DNA from: Scleropages formosus
Taxonomy: Eukaryota; Chordata; Actinopteri; Osteoglossiformes; Osteoglossidae
Assembly (NCBI RefSeq): GCF_900964775.1
Contig: NC_041806.1
Span: 40,474,586 to 40,538,585, forward strand
Direction: 5' to 3'
Length of the DNA stretch: 64,000 nucleotides
In this document: in pieces, positions 11,707 to 25,700 of the stretch
How the letters are laid out: each line of letters starts with the position of its first letter
Numbering within the stretch: the first letter of the stretch is position 1
Program-made: the position numbers and the translations under genes
The notes under the pieces: model-generated
What the model saw: the letters and a program-made list of their open reading frames with translations, nothing else
What the model was told of the DNA's origin: nothing
The model's database searches: none

Positions 11707-12239
11707 TTGTCACCATGAGCAGCTGTGGTAATTAGAGTGTTCACACTATGGACCATCTTCTTCGGTGCAATTTCTTTTAATATGTAGACTTAAATCAGGC
11801 TCACTGATGTATTGTGAACTTGGTTATTACCTGTGGGTTGAATAGGCAGTGTAAACCATAGTCAGTATCAGCTGGAGAATCTCAGTTAACAATGCTTTTA
11901 CCTGTTCCCTGCAAGGCAGAATTCTGAAAGCACCAAGGAGAGACAGTCACTTGGACGAGCATTCAAGGACCGAGCGAGATCCTGTCTTTGTTCTCGAAAT
12001 GGACCTAATGGAAATATTCAGCAGTAATAAGAGCAGCGAGAAGTGGAATCATATCATAGAGCAATTCCTAAAATTTTGTCATTTTTGGTTCAATGCTTAC
12101 TTGTCCAGTCCTGTACTGCTGTTGAAATGTACCCCAGGGCTATACCAGATATGTAGCCTCCAATATCAGGTTTTATCTATGCATAATCTGTATCTTGCCC
12201 TTTTAAACAGGAGAATGCTTCAGTGGTGATGGCAGCCTG

Positions 12240-12297
12240 CGTTGTGCTGACGTTGTGCTGACGTTAGGCTGACATTCAGCTCACGTTACGCTGACAG
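12240..12297. repeat. Degenerate tandem repeat of about 12 bp
   Basis: Units of the form GTGCTGACGTT recur about four to five times with substitutions. The function is unknown. Confidence 0.6.
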
Positions 12298-13716
12298 TAC
12301 CATCATGTGATGTGCCACTGAAGTGCTCCCCGGAGTCACGCTCATCTGTGTTCCTCAGGGGCTATCATTGTCATTGTGCAAGTTAATGCACACTCTGGCA
12401 TCGTCATGGAAACTTTTTGGGAGGGAGGGGCTTGTCAGAATCAATGTATACTGGGTATGCAATCTTCTCTATGGTAGACTGGATCACTCTAATTATCAAA
12501 GGGAGAACCAAAGAGAATTTTAAGGATCAGTTCATATGAGATTGATGGAGTGTTTCTCACTCCTTGAATATATGTTCATAGGGCTACTCTGGTGCGAGCA
12601 GGATCACACAGTCCAAGCCTTCTGCTGGGTTAGTCAAATCAGCTGTCAGCTTAGACACAGAAGATGTTCTGTGTTCCTACTAGATTAGGCCATTGCCCAG
12701 GCAAGCATGCGCACGCATGGACACACACAAACCCACACACCCTCATTCCATCACTATTAATGCTGCCAAGCTTTATTCCACACCACTGCAAAAAGCAATC
12801 CCAAGTCCAAACAGCCCCTCAGCTGTTTGCGATAGCTGACTCCATCAGAACTGCATCTCTTTTTACTCTCAATCAGCTCCAAGCAAGCTGGAAATAGTTA
12901 GCAAGACAGATGGGAGGTAGCGAGGAGAAGAAGAGTGGCTGTGAAGGTGAAAGAGACCAAAGAAGGCTAATGAATGTAAAAGGACCCAAAGGAGAGAGAG
13001 AGGTCGTATTGTAGAAGGAGGATGGTATGGAAGCTGGTGACTTATTGATGCCATGGGGAAATGAGGTGTTTTCATTGCAAAATGCATGAATTGCTCATTA
13101 TGTTACGCCGGACCTCTCGCCTTCCATGCTGTGCGCATCCTACACTGTGCCATGGTATTGTTATCATCTTGCAAAAGTGTTAAAAGAAATGGCCTTCATT
13201 TGCATCACACACACTTCAATACAAATACAGTTCAGCATTTGCAGGACTGTTGCTAGGATGCACTACAGATGCAATTAAATCTGTCATTGACCTACTGAGC
13301 TACACAATGTCTATCTGATTGTTCCCCCAAGCAAACAAGCCGGGGTCATTATGGCTGTCACGGTGATCTCTTCACAGATTTTGTTAAACAAATGTGTGCT
13401 GTATTATCACTTTTATTCAAAGCACACCATCAGGTTCGACCACACAGTTTCACTGCTAACCATGCAGTTTTAGTGTTAATTTAGAGCACAACAGAGGTAC
13501 TACTGAGGGATGTTACCGTAGTGCTGTAAATTCTGCCTCTGTCTATCCGTCAGAATGTGTCATTTTCAGCCTTGTTTACATCACATTCTCTTCTCCTTGG
13601 TTACAAGTTATTTGAGACAATCAAGTATTTGTGCGTTCACAGAGATCATGTGGTTGTTTGTGCAGATCATAGCAGCTCCAGAATCGGAGATGTAAGTCTG
13701 ATATTAAAATGTGACT

Positions 13717-14080
13717 TGACTTTTTACATTTATTTGCTTAGTAGACACTTTTCTCTAAAGCGACTTACAATGGATACTATGTAGTGTCATCAGTCCACAC
13801 ACCTTCTTCACCAAGGTGACTTAAACCACTAGATACACTACTTACACTGGGTCACTCATCCATACATCAGTGGAACACTCTCTCTGTGTCACTCACACAC
13901 TGTGGGTGAACCTGAAGAGCATGTCTTTGGAGTGTGGGAGGAAACCAGAGCACCCAGAGAAAACCGACGCAGGGAGAACATGCAAACTCCACACAGACTG
14001 AGCAGGGATCAAACCCACGTTCTCTCACACCACCCAGGTGCTGTGAGACAGCAATGCTACTCACTGTGCCACCATGCTGC
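13717..14080 (-). mobile_element. Long V-SINE-type element, nearly full length
   Basis: On the plus strand it opens with the inverted tail (ACATTTATTTGCTTAGTAGA), carries a central block GTGGGAGGAAACCAGAGCAC and AGGGAGAACATGCAAACTCC, and ends in the inverted tRNA-like head (CACTGTGCCACCATGCTGC). The same element recurs at 55288 and, shortened, at 31284. Confidence 0.8.
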
Positions 14081-17000
14081 TCATTTTTTGGGAGGTACTT
14101 TAGCAAACTTTCATGCACCATATTGTGGTGACCCAGGTTCAAGTACCCATTGTGCCCCACAAGCTTGCTGCATCAATGAGCCTCAGGGCACACAATCTGG
14201 CCTATGTTCTCTTGGGTGAGTGAGACGACTGGGTTTCTCCCTCTCCTGTCGCCCACAACATACGCCCGCAGGCCTGCAGCCAGTTAGCAGCAAGTACTGC
14301 TCTCCATTCTGATGATGAACTGTGGAACATTGTACTCCATGCCTGACAGCTCTCTCCTTAAAGCTGGGAAGGGATTTTTTGGCACCCATTCCTTTATTTG
14401 GAGCATAGCAGATTTGCATATTGAGTATGCTATAAACACTGTTATTTGACCTTGCTTCATGCAAATAATCCTTAGTGCTGTAATGGTGAAGAGAACTGTT
14501 CTTAACCATTTTCCTGCTGTTGTCAGTATACCTGCTGCTCTCCGTCTTTTCCTGCCAATTCAGCAATTAACTGGCAGCTCCACTCCTCGGTCTACTTGTT
14601 CAGGCTGGAACATGTAAAAAAATACATGCTTTCTGTTGCTCTTAGTTCCAGAATGTGAAAAAAGAGGAAAAACGTTTCCAGGACTACAACATACAGATGA
14701 AATGAGGGTGGGTAATAGGTGCTTCTCTGCCTTCATGACCTCCAGTCACGCAAATTTAACACTATAACGCTGCAGAACTGCATATGTTACAGGTATGTTC
14801 TTGGTGGACTGAGCTTTGTGACTCTCTTCCATTCGGTCAACAATTTCACTGGTTAGACCGACGATCCCTCATCACTGAGCCCCACGTGATCAGCATGAAT
14901 CCTTCAATGCCTCTCTGTCCAAAGACCGTAGAAAGACACACTGCACTGTGCACTGCACACTCAAGCTAAAGTCTACAGTTTAAAAATCTACAATTATTCA
15001 TTGTAAAGCAAATAAACCACCCATCCAGTAATAGTTAATACAATAAGAATATACATTACAACCAGTTCAGAAAGACAGAGTGAGAAAAAATGTAACTCTA
15101 ATGCTAGTCTAGCATGGGAAATAAATTCACAGTCAGCAAATTATCTAATTTGTTTGGAAGCCCACAGGCATCAACAGCACTATTGTAATAATTAATGAAA
15201 GAAAGTATTTATGGTTCCGTATAATATGAATGCTCGATTTATTACATTTTCTTATTCATTCTCAAGCAGTGTGAATGAAAAGACAGAACAGATATTTGAA
15301 AAGAATGAGTGGAAAGATATGATGACAGTTGCCTCAAGGGAACACAGGGGAAAAACAACACCAAAAAAAACCATCTCAGAAGAGCAGTGGTGGAGCAAGA
15401 GCCCCTTGTATGGAGCTGTGTACATGCATTGCTAACCATCCTTTATGGAAAAAAGAGTGAGGCATGGTCATGTTGCACTGTGTGGGGGTGAAAGGGTGGG
15501 TGGAAGAGTGGGGCTGGCCCATGTCATACTCAAACCCATGTAGGTGGGAGAAGGTGTACACTCCATCGGTGTCAGGGGAATTTGAAGTAAAAGCAAAAGC
15601 AAGAAAAACTCCGATATGCAACAAGGGGGAAACTTTCCTCAAAGGAGCTGAGATATCTCCCCTTTAGTGTTCTTTGGAAATTGAAGCTCTGTCATTTCTT
15701 ATTCATAATGTCTTTTTCTTCCCCCCTTTCAGATTCATCTTTTTTAACATGAATGGCTTCCTTTGATACTTGCTTTCCCCTTGTCACAGTATTTTTCCAC
15801 TCTCCCCTATCCCTGATGAAGAGTAAATTCTGAGGATTCCTTTGTCATGTTTATGGGGTGGAGCTGGCCACATGAGCAAAAGAGAGACACAGGACAGCGG
15901 GGATTTCAAACCAAACAAGGCATTTAATTAAAAAGAAGCAAAGAGAGAGCAGAGATGTGGCCCTATTTAACACAAACACAAAAAGTAAGAGGACGCAGCA
16001 ACAAACAGCCACATACATCAAGTTTCTCAGTAAGAACAAAAGATTTTCTATTAAAATAAATGTTCACTTCCTTCTCTTCACCAGTCCTCTATTTTCAGCC
16101 CTGTTGACGCATATGCAAGTCTTAACTGATCACCAACTTCACTTCATTAGATGTCAAAATTGACAAGAAGCTACACATCAAGCCCAGTCCTTCCCTGTAC
16201 CAGATCACACACAACTAAACCAATTTTGCTAGTTTTTACTTAACAGAGGAAAACAAGTTGCTTTATTTAAGTGCTGTTTTTCTATTTCGTTTTATTGTAC
16301 GCAAAAAGGCTTGTTCTTTTCACTATCTCTCCTTGGTTTGTATTTAAGATTGTAAGACAAAAGTGTTAGACATGTCCTTTCTGGAGAGAGTGTTGGTGAA
16401 GGATCCTGAGATGACTGACTACCTACCCATTCTTGTTGGCTGACATTGTGAGCTTTCGATGAAAGTCTTTGAATCTCAGTATCTCTTCAGTGGCTCTTTT
16501 TGAGCTTCAAAAAGAGACATATGGTATGTTCTGAAGAGCGGTGCAAACTTGTGTCAACATGCCCAGGACTGGATGTCCTGCCAAAGTCCTTCCTTAAACA
16601 AAGAACTAAAGTGTCACCATTTTGTTGCTCATCATATACCATGATACATGCAGTGTGAAAGCACAAATCCAACATACATCCAAGTTTTCAAACATGAGTC
16701 AGCAATTTGGGATTCCACTCATGAGGGATTATTCTTGATATGTTGCTGTTTAACAAAGGTCAGTATTGTGCATTCAGAAAATAATTCACTAATTAGGCCT
16801 CTGGGGAAAAGGGAGTGAAAGAACATTGCTTACGGGTGTCCCTGAAAGGGAGGAGCTGGTTACAGTCCCCAAAATTCTGTACTACTTCTCTAACGGATGA
16901 GTCACTGCGGGGATGTCTGGGATGTGGACCTGCCTGTGGGACAAGTGGCAGCTAAGTAAATCCTCATTACAGGTTTGCATTGACTCCCACAACCAGCCCA

Positions 17001-18721
17001 AAGGAATGAGAAGTTCTGAAGATCTCTTCCTCAGTCAGTAGCACACTAAATGTTTCTGGGACATTGAGATGATGAAGTTCTCACAATATCTGCACATGAA
17101 GGCGACATTCAGATTAAAGCGAGATTGAACAGAAGATCAGAGAGAAAATGATGTACAATGAGAATATAGGAGTAAGTTTACTGCAGTGCATCAGTGGCAG
17201 TCATTTAACTCTAGTACTGTGAAAAATAGAGTGACTAAAGGAGCTTATTTGGTCAGACTTAATCAAACTGATTGATGACCTGCTGGGATGAGATGTAAGA
17301 AATGGCAGTGTGGGAGAATTTGACATCAATAGATCAGTATCTCACCAACAAGAAGTCTAGTCTGGTATCACTTAAAGTAAGATGTTCCTGTAACAATCGG
17401 TGTGATTTCAGTTTTGTGTCCTTTTTTTCATAAGGGACTCGAAACTGAACTCAGCAATACTAAGACAAGTTGGAGAGAATCAAGTCAGCTCGTGTGAGTA
17501 GTCACGTTTCAATATGTGGGAACCATATGAACTCTTTAAGGGTTAATTTAGCACTGCTGTCTTTACTGTGAATGAATGCTGCTCAGTTTCCTGCATTGGA
17601 TCGCTTCTGCTCTCTAGCCTGGGGTCCTATGGTCCCACCAGTCGCGGTGACCTCATCCCCATCGAATGCTACAGATACCATTTCTCAAATGCTTCTGAAG
17701 ACAGTTCTTCCGCCTCACACAGAAGGCATTTGAAAGGTTTCCGGCCTCTAATCTGCAACAGGCGATGTAGCGGGTAAGAAACATGTGACTGAAGTGTTGC
17801 AGGTTCCGTTCTCAACAGGGACACTGCTTCTGCTAAAATTTAATCATTCGACACCACTGCTTATCTCACTTAGTCGTCTTATATTTGTCATCTCCAGATT
17901 GTACAGTGACCAGCAGTGGAATCCTCTATAGATTTAGTGTGTTCACTATGAGCTGTTGCACATTTTTCAGAAAATTGTCTTCCACAGGATATGTAAAAAA
18001 ATGCAGAGATTGTTGAGAGGAGGTGCTGGGTCGGCTGTGTTCCTCAGAACATCTACAGAAGTCTGCTGGCAGCCATTGCAGTGGCGAAGAGAAGAGAAAT
18101 TATGGTCTGGAGGGTTTTTTCCATGTGTGTATGGGGATGGTCATGTTATGATTAGACCAGGTGGCCTGGAGATCATGGTGAAGACACAGAAGGGGGTCAT
18201 TTTAGGTACACTTAACCGTATAACTTTTTGAAGGTAAAAGATAAGCTGGCCATTATGCCAACAACAATATAGCCCATTATAGTGAGAAAATTACACACAG
18301 ATGACTTTCAGTCTTGATGTTCTTGATGTCCACACCAGCAAGATGTCATAATGTTTAGCATATGCTACGGAGAGAACTCAGACAGTGGACATGTCTGGAT
18401 GTTTAAAACTGGTTTATGTAATCTGTGGCATTTAAAAGTCCTTCTTTCAGTTTTGGTTTCAGTGCAAAGACCTTCTAAGTTTTCAGGCTACGAATTATGA
18501 ATGCACATCAATAGTCGACAGTGTCTCATTTATTACCAGGAAATGTTAATCTCAAATCCGCAACAGAACAAAAAAAGCAGTGGATTGTGATGGAAATTCA
18601 TATAATCTTAACACTACTCAGGATGGTGCTTTAAGAAATTTTTGCAGTGAGAACAGAGCAACATAATTTTTTATCACAGTGAATGTGAGTTGTAGCTTCT
18701 TGTTTTCTGTACAATGTTTAT

Positions 18722-18770
18722 AATAAGATTTTTTTTTCTTTGGGATCAATAAAGTTTTTATCTATCTGTA
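18722..18770 (+). repeat. Retroposon 3'-end-like motif
   Basis: TTTGGGATCAATAAAG followed by TATCTATC-like sequence is the type of 3' end carried by several fish LINEs. The upstream body is not recognisable. Confidence 0.35.
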
Positions 18771-18998
18771 GCTATATATGGGGGACAAATGTTTCAGTAT
18801 CTGTGGCTATAAGACAAGACTTTCTCCAGTTTTACTCTAGTACTGTTCCTTCCTAAGGGTCCTTCACAGCACATGTTTCCGATATTGCAAAAACCTAGGG
18901 GTATGAAATATACCCCACATTAACCTCCAAGGATTTCCATGCAATTTTTATGCGACCCCAACATATTTTATAATTTTTGTAATGATATATTTATTTCC

Positions 18999-19133
18999 GG
19001 CAGGTCTGGAGTTCGAGCCCTGCTTGGCCGGCGCCCTGTCTGGGGTGTGTCCCTTCCCCCTCCAGCCTTGCACCCTGCGTTGCCGGGTTAGGCTCCGGTT
19101 TGCCGTGACCCTGCTCGGGACAAGCGGTTTCAG

Positions 19134-19198
<65 letters not shown>
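18999..19198 (+). mobile_element. Partial tRNA-derived SINE with about 30 GT units
   Basis: The head before GGTCTGGAGTTCGAGCCC is missing and part of the middle is deleted. The rest, from GTGTGTCCCTTCCCCCTCC to GGGACAAGCGGTTTCAGA, is clear, followed by an uninterrupted GT run at about 19138-19197. Confidence 0.88.
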
Positions 19199-19202
<4 letters not shown>

Positions 19203-20331
19203 AACTTCTTATCCAGTGCAGGGTCACCGAAGCCTGAAGTCTTCACAAGAAGCATATGGCGTAATGTGGGTGTTTCATAAAACAAGGTTATGAAAGAGAT
19301 GCTTCTTTGAAACAAATGATCATCTGGCAAACCATAAGGCAGATCTCCTGTAAATTCCACTATCCACAGATGAAGGAATGGAAGCTATAACAGCAAGGCA
19401 TCTGAGCAAACTGTTTCTCCTTGGAATATGAAGACTGTACTATTTCAACTTGCACTTAGCAGCTGATGGTCTGACTGCGAAAGAGTAAGAGAGCGATTGC
19501 ACATGCTTCCAAAAGTTCCCTGCAGCTCATAGATTTTCCCCGTTCCTCAGCCATCCAAATTAGGATCTCTGCCCTCAGAAGGAGGAATGTGCAGCTCTCA
19601 TTTCCGTGGTGTTAAAAGGTCCGGGAGAACACCAAAGTCTGGTGACAGGCGGCCTGAGTGACTAATAAATTTGATGAGGTCATTTGTTCCGGAATGAGGT
19701 GGAGAAGGAGGGGCAGTGGGGGGCGGGGGCCCATGTTCACTGGCTGTGTGGAGCCAGGCTGCAGCTGAGGGCTTGCCTAAAAATGCATGGACCTCCTGGA
19801 TTATCTTTCCAGGAAGGGAGCAGAAAAACAAAGGAAGGGGTGAGGTTAGGTGGGTCAGGGATGAGGCTGGGAAAGCTGGTTCTGCAACAGGGGACAGCAG
19901 CTCAGCTACTCCAACCTGTCCACTGGGTGTCATGAGCTCCAGCTTATCGTGTGGTGTTGTTCACCTGCAGCCTCACTCCCCATTGACCCCTGCAGATGCC
20001 GGAGTCTGTCACACAGCCTGCAGCAAGGAGACAACCTGGACCACGATGCGGTGTGGGAATGCAGCTACATCCAGAGCCACCCCACCAGGGGCCCTCCCCC
20101 ACACCTCCGTGCAGCATGGGTCAGCAGCGATGGGAAGCGCGGCTGTAGCTGACGGCTTCACGCCCTCTAGGTCAGCAAGTGAACAAGGTTTCCGTAACAT
20201 AACAGTGATGGCAATTCTCTTTTTTAGTCCTTTTGAGAGAGTGCGGTGTGGGGGAATTATTTACACTGACTACACAACAAACCTGCAACAGGATATCCTT
20301 GAAGTCTAAAGTACTTTGCTTTCCTATACAT

Positions 20332-20333
<2 letters not shown>

Positions 20334-20375
<42 letters not shown>
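20334..20375. repeat. (GT)n microsatellite
   Basis: About 21 GT units lie in otherwise unassigned sequence, without a SINE body. Confidence 0.92.
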
Positions 20376-20377
<2 letters not shown>

Positions 20378-22379
20378 CATTTCTGCACAGTAGGGACTCC
20401 CTGTTCCACAGGACCCTTCCAGCAGAGAATGGGATATACAATTAATGGGCAGGAAAGAGAAAAACAGGAAGTGGGGGAGGTTTAGTCTGCTGCTGCAGCG
20501 GTGACAAAAGAGTAGAATCTTGTTTGGGCCTGATTGTGAAAATATTCTGTAACTCTGGTTGTCTCAAAACAAGTACATGGTGGAGGGAAAAGGGTGGATG
20601 AAGAAACAAGTGGAGAGGGAGAGATAACTGGAGAAATGATGTTAAAAACATTGCAAAAGAGCTCCCTCTTTGGACAGGAACAGAGACTGATTGATGCTGG
20701 AAAAATAAAAACACTTTTTGAACCGGTCTGGACCATGTGGCAATGCGCAACGGCAACAGTAAGATTCACTTAAAGTAGGGTGTCCTCTCTTGAGACTTAC
20801 GTGGGGAATGAAGAGTGTCACACATCACGTGTTTGTGAGAACAACAAAATTTCACTACAGTACTTTGTTAAAGACCGACTGTTGTTATACCAGCTGAGGG
20901 CTAAAGTATCAGGAAACCACCTAACTGTTGATTACTGAAAATGTCAATATGTAAATCCTATGTACTTTACCTCCCACCAGTCAAACAAATGGGATCATTA
21001 CTGGACCATTCAAGTAGATCCTCTTACAGAGAAATAAATTCATAATTATAAAAGCATCACTACTACAGAGTTGGCTCTTGATCATCATGGCAGTGAACTG
21101 GACAAGTGGTTACTGACAATGAATAAACAATTTATTTCAGAATTGCTTTAGAGTTATTTAAACACTATGGAGAAAGAGATCTCGCATATGATCTCGGAAA
21201 AGGAATGCTTCATAAATTACTTTATATTACATGTAAAATTGTATGGTTGTTCAAATGGATCATCAAAGGCATCACTGCAAATTGCAACGGCTGGATAAGC
21301 TCGCACACATTCTGCGATGCACAAAAGTGTCGTTTCCATGACGACGAGTGCACGGAGAGATGGGCAGAGCATGAGATGGTGCTGCAAGAGAAAAGCTGAA
21401 AAATACAAACAGCAAGATCACTTATGGCGCACGGTCTGTTTATCCTTCCGTTAATGTCTCGACTGAGAGTGACGCAAACGTCCCAGAATAAACGAGGGTG
21501 TGGGTACAGCTGTGGTTTGAACTGTGACTTATGGAAGTGATCCACAGTTTAGAGTAAAGAGCAGGTCTGGTTTTGAGCACTTGTGTCTGAGTCTGCTTTG
21601 GAGCTCTTCTCCTGGATGCCACAGTCTCCCCTGGGAGGCCCCATTTCCTCTGCTCCAGGACAAGAAGGTTCTAACGTTACCTCACGTGGGAAGCGTGCTA
21701 CACAGGCCCGAGCATCGGCATGTGGATTGGGACTGCTCTCGAGATCCGTGGAAGAAAATGAAACAGTGAACCGCATGCTAGGGCAGCGAAGGCTACGATG
21801 TGAAGTTATGTTAAGATGTGATGCACCGTAAAGCGTGCGTCGATGCAAATCGGAGCCTCACATCACATACATTTCTTCGACATGTACTTAGTCCCAGTAC
21901 TTCACAAGAGCCTTGACACTGAAGCAGGGCAGTTGCTGTGGGAAAGCGGGATGTGGTGACATTTTCATCGTTTCAGAAGCAAGTGTTGTACACAATACAA
22001 GAGAGCAGATCTAGATGAGAAGCTCCTGGTGGGAAGTTACCCTAGTCCCACTGAGCAGAGATACTTAACCTTAGGTTCTTTCCCAGGGGCATTTATAAGC
22101 GGAGATTCCCATTTACTTTGGTTCCTTGTGTCTTTAAGAACGATATTGTTGTTGAGAAAAGAAGTTAGAAAGTCCACTTGAGGTAAAAGTCAACCTTCCC
22201 AACTGTCTCACTATTAAGTATCTTTCATTCTCACTTGCTAGAATAAAGAGGGAAAACACTTGAGTACATTCAGACCTTTCCATTTTATACTTTTAGTGTT
22301 TTTTTCAGGTTGTTTAAGCATAGTGTACACCTTATTTTCAGTTTGCTCAAAGACGACAAATCTGAACGGATAACCGTTC

Positions 22380-22763
22380 AACACAGCGGCACGTGATGGC
22401 GAGGCTTGGCGCGCGCGCGCGCCCCCGCCTGGAACAACGTTGAATTAACCAAACGTTGAATTAACCAAACGTTGAATTAACCAAACGCTTCACGTCCGTG
22501 TCCCTGCTGAAGTAGCAGTCAGCGGTCGCAGGGTCCTTTTGATATTACTTCCCTACGTGAAAATTCCAACATTTCGTAGTAAGTTTTTTTTTTTTTGTTT
22601 TTTTTAAACGTTACGTCACTTTCAACGGCCGCTCGAACCTCTGTCGAAGTTAAGGTGCAGGGTTTGTTGCAGGCCGTCCCGAATTCAGCGTTACGCACCG
22701 GAAGTGCTGTTTTCTTATTTACCACGTTCGGCTCAGGCAGTACGGACTACCGTGTGGGGTATC
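22380..22763 (+). promoter_or_regulatory. taf1b: Probable taf1b promoter and 5' UTR
   Basis: This CpG-rich block ends at the taf1b start codon. It holds an E-box GCACGTGA near 22390, an alternating CG run near 22408-22421, and three tandem copies of a 16-mer (22437-22484). No TATA box is evident, which is usual for housekeeping genes. The transcription start site cannot be placed from sequence alone. Confidence 0.55.
22437..22484. repeat. Three tandem copies of a 16-bp unit in the taf1b promoter
   Basis: The unit AAACGTTGAATTAACC is repeated three times with almost no variation, directly 3' of the CG run and about 280 bp before the taf1b ATG. Each copy contains the palindrome AACGTT and a TTAA core. 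Confidence 0.9.
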
Positions 22764-25700
22764 ATGGACGAGCCGCTTATTGTAAGTTTCCACGAGCTGG
22801 CTGCGCTGCTGTGTTTTTGTGACGGTGAGCCAGAGAGTCCACGAATCAATAGAAGTGATGACAGTGTCATTCTACGAGTCTCGTACTATGCTTCCGTTGC
22901 ACTTTTCCTTGCATTTGTTTTTTTTGTGTGTCTCGCACAGGCCCAGGGCTCCTCCTTCCAGGAGCAGTGCTCCCAGTGCTCTGCCGTGGACTGGGGCGTC
23001 ACGGAGGAGGGCGGCTACTTCTGCAGGTCCTGCCACAATGTGATCGAGGTGAATACTCAGCTCAGTTTTTTTTTTCTTTCTTTCTATATAATACTTACAG
23101 TTATTCATTTTAGTTGATTTCTTTCCAGTCCAGCGTCGTACACAACAGTCACTGTGCCACTACACACACAATTACTTATTTGTACAGCTTTTTATTCCTT
23201 TTTTTCTAATATTTGGGGTAAGTACTTTGCTCATGGGTTCTACTAGCTGGAGGTGCGATTTGAACCTGTGACTTTTGGGTCCAAAGGCAGCAGCTGCTCT
23301 AGCTACTACTACTAGCGGTCATGTAACACAGGGCCACATCTATACACTTAGTTTACACAAGGGTTACTACTTGAGTACCTCATAAAAGAGCATGACATCA
23401 GGACTAATGTGGGAACAATGAAATATTTGATGCAAAAAAACTTTTGTCCTCAGTGACTATGACCTGGTGCCCATACTATGTTACTACTAAAAGATATGTA
23501 AATCACACACACGTTGTTCGTGGCAAACCAGAGCCTAACCCGGCAGCGCAGGGCACAGGGCCGGAGGGGGAGGGGACACACCCAGGATGGGACGCCAGTC
23601 CATTGCAAGGCACCCCAAGCAGGACTCGAACCCCAAACCCACTGGAGAGCAGGACCCGGTCAAACCAGCTGTGCCACCGCACCCCCTATTTGTAAATCAG
23701 TTTAGTGCTATTTACGTTGTATGTGCATATTATGTATATTGCTGCCAGATTCTAACCTGTGTACTGCCATGTCTTGTATTATATGTCGTATGTGGCACAG
23801 AGGTCTAAGAGAAACAAAATTTAGTTCTGCTGTATGTGTAACTCGCCGATAGGTGGACAGACAAAGTTGACTTTGGCTTCACTGACATTCCACGTTCATG
23901 CTGTCTGATTAATCGTAATCATTTAATTGTATTTAAGTATTTGGTTTATTTTTTTTTTTGCTTTTTTTTTTTTTTCTTTTGTCTGACACAAAATATTTGT
24001 GGTTTTACCTGTACTTATTCATGTGCTGCAGGCAGTGTAGTGGTTAGGGGTGTCACCTTGCTATCTGAAGGTCCCCAGCTCAAATCCTCCTGCATAGAAC
24101 CCTTATTAAGGTACTTACCCTGAACTCATACAGTAACAATACTTTGCTGTAAAAATGAGTGAGTCATTATGAGGATATTTATGTAATAGTGTAAGTTCCC
24201 TTGGACAAAGGTGTCAGCTAAATTATGGTAGCACAAGTACCCTGTTCAGTTTTATTTCTGTTATGTATCACTGATGCCAGTTATTGATTTGCTGAGTATT
24301 TAATGTTTGTGTCATTTTGCACATGGGTATTACTCTGCATACATGTCAGCTGAATGAATAAGATGTAAATTCCAACAGAGGACCTTGGAGGTTCTAGATT
24401 CATATCACAGCAACTACAGAGTCTCCAGAATTTCCCGTGAATCAAAAAAGAACAAAAAATTAGGTGAGTTTAAGTGGCTGCTGAAGTCCTGCTCTGCTCC
24501 TGCAGTACCACTTCTTCGCAGCATTTCCTCGCACAATTTCAGTGTCGCACAGAGAGAAAGGAAAGGGCAAGTTGACGTGCGTCTTACTGGTGCTGCTGTG
24601 TGGTCTTGCAGAACATGGGAATGACTGGATGGTGTGTGAAGGCTTCCAGTTCATTCTCAAACACCAGGCTGAGGCTCTCCTGGAGATGGGAGTGTGCCCT
24701 CAGTTCAAGGTGTGTAAGTGTCTGTGAGTGTGTGAAGCTGGGGATGCTGATGTGACAAGTGGAGATCCAGCTGTTGAGAAGATTTAAATTATTTTGTGGG
24801 GAAAATTGAGACACCATAAGTTTTGTTGCTGACATGAGAAGGAGAAGACAAATGAAATGTGTGTGAATATGTGGAATGTTGTTAAACTGCATGGAATTTG
24901 CTGTTGATCTTTTTTCTTTTCTCCACAAGGATGATGTGTTGTGTAATTTTTGGAGGCGATACCTTCAGAAAAGCAACCAGGCATACACCAGAAATCCAGT
25001 GACTGTAGAGAGGTTTCAGCTGGTGAGTTTGTGCATTATATGCTTGTAATCTGTGTTACAATCCAGAATTTAGAATGAAGGCTACAACTATTGTGTTATG
25101 AACAACAAGGAGCTGGAATATTGTGTTGTCTTTCCTGAAGGGATTAAAACACTATGCGTGTGGACTGTTGTGATCTGACACTCATTCACATGACGGCATC
25201 TCCTTATTGTGGTGTTATAGGGTTCTGATACAGATGGCGCCTCTGAATCCCTGTCCTTGAGTGACTTCTGTCCATCTGCGAGTGAAACGGATGTGGAGAG
25301 CAGCGCACCCAGCTCTATCTCGGGTATGGAGGGTGGTGGACTCAGGGCATGAACCCCCCCCCCCCCTTTACTGCGTAGCACAGGCAGCAAAGCTACCATG
25401 ACAGCTCTTAATAAAGGTTTCCATGACAAATTTCAGATATCTAGTGATTTAGTTGCTAATTTTGCTGATGGCTTTTTTTTTTTTTTTTTTTTTTTTTCCC
25501 CCCCCCCCCCCAGCAACTTGGTGTTAACCTACACTGGATTGACTACATTTTACATTTATTTGTTTAGCTGATGCATTTCTCCAAAGTGACTTCCAGTGTT
25601 AAGCTACTTAGTTATTTACCTGATTTATTCAGCTGGGTAATTTTACTGGGGAAATTTAGGGTGAGTACCTTGCTCAAGGGGATTACAGCTGAATGTGCGA

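Larger units (their letters stand above)
1..22379. other. Gene-poor region upstream of taf1b
   Basis: No exon of a recognisable gene was found on either strand. Apart from the repeats listed separately, the sequence is AT-rich and unremarkable; open frames are short and lie in SINEs, microsatellites or unconserved DNA. YWHAQ, the human neighbour upstream of TAF1B, was not seen. The stretch at 6600-7400 and the stretch at 14.6-18.7 kb hold nothing I can name. Confidence 0.6.
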
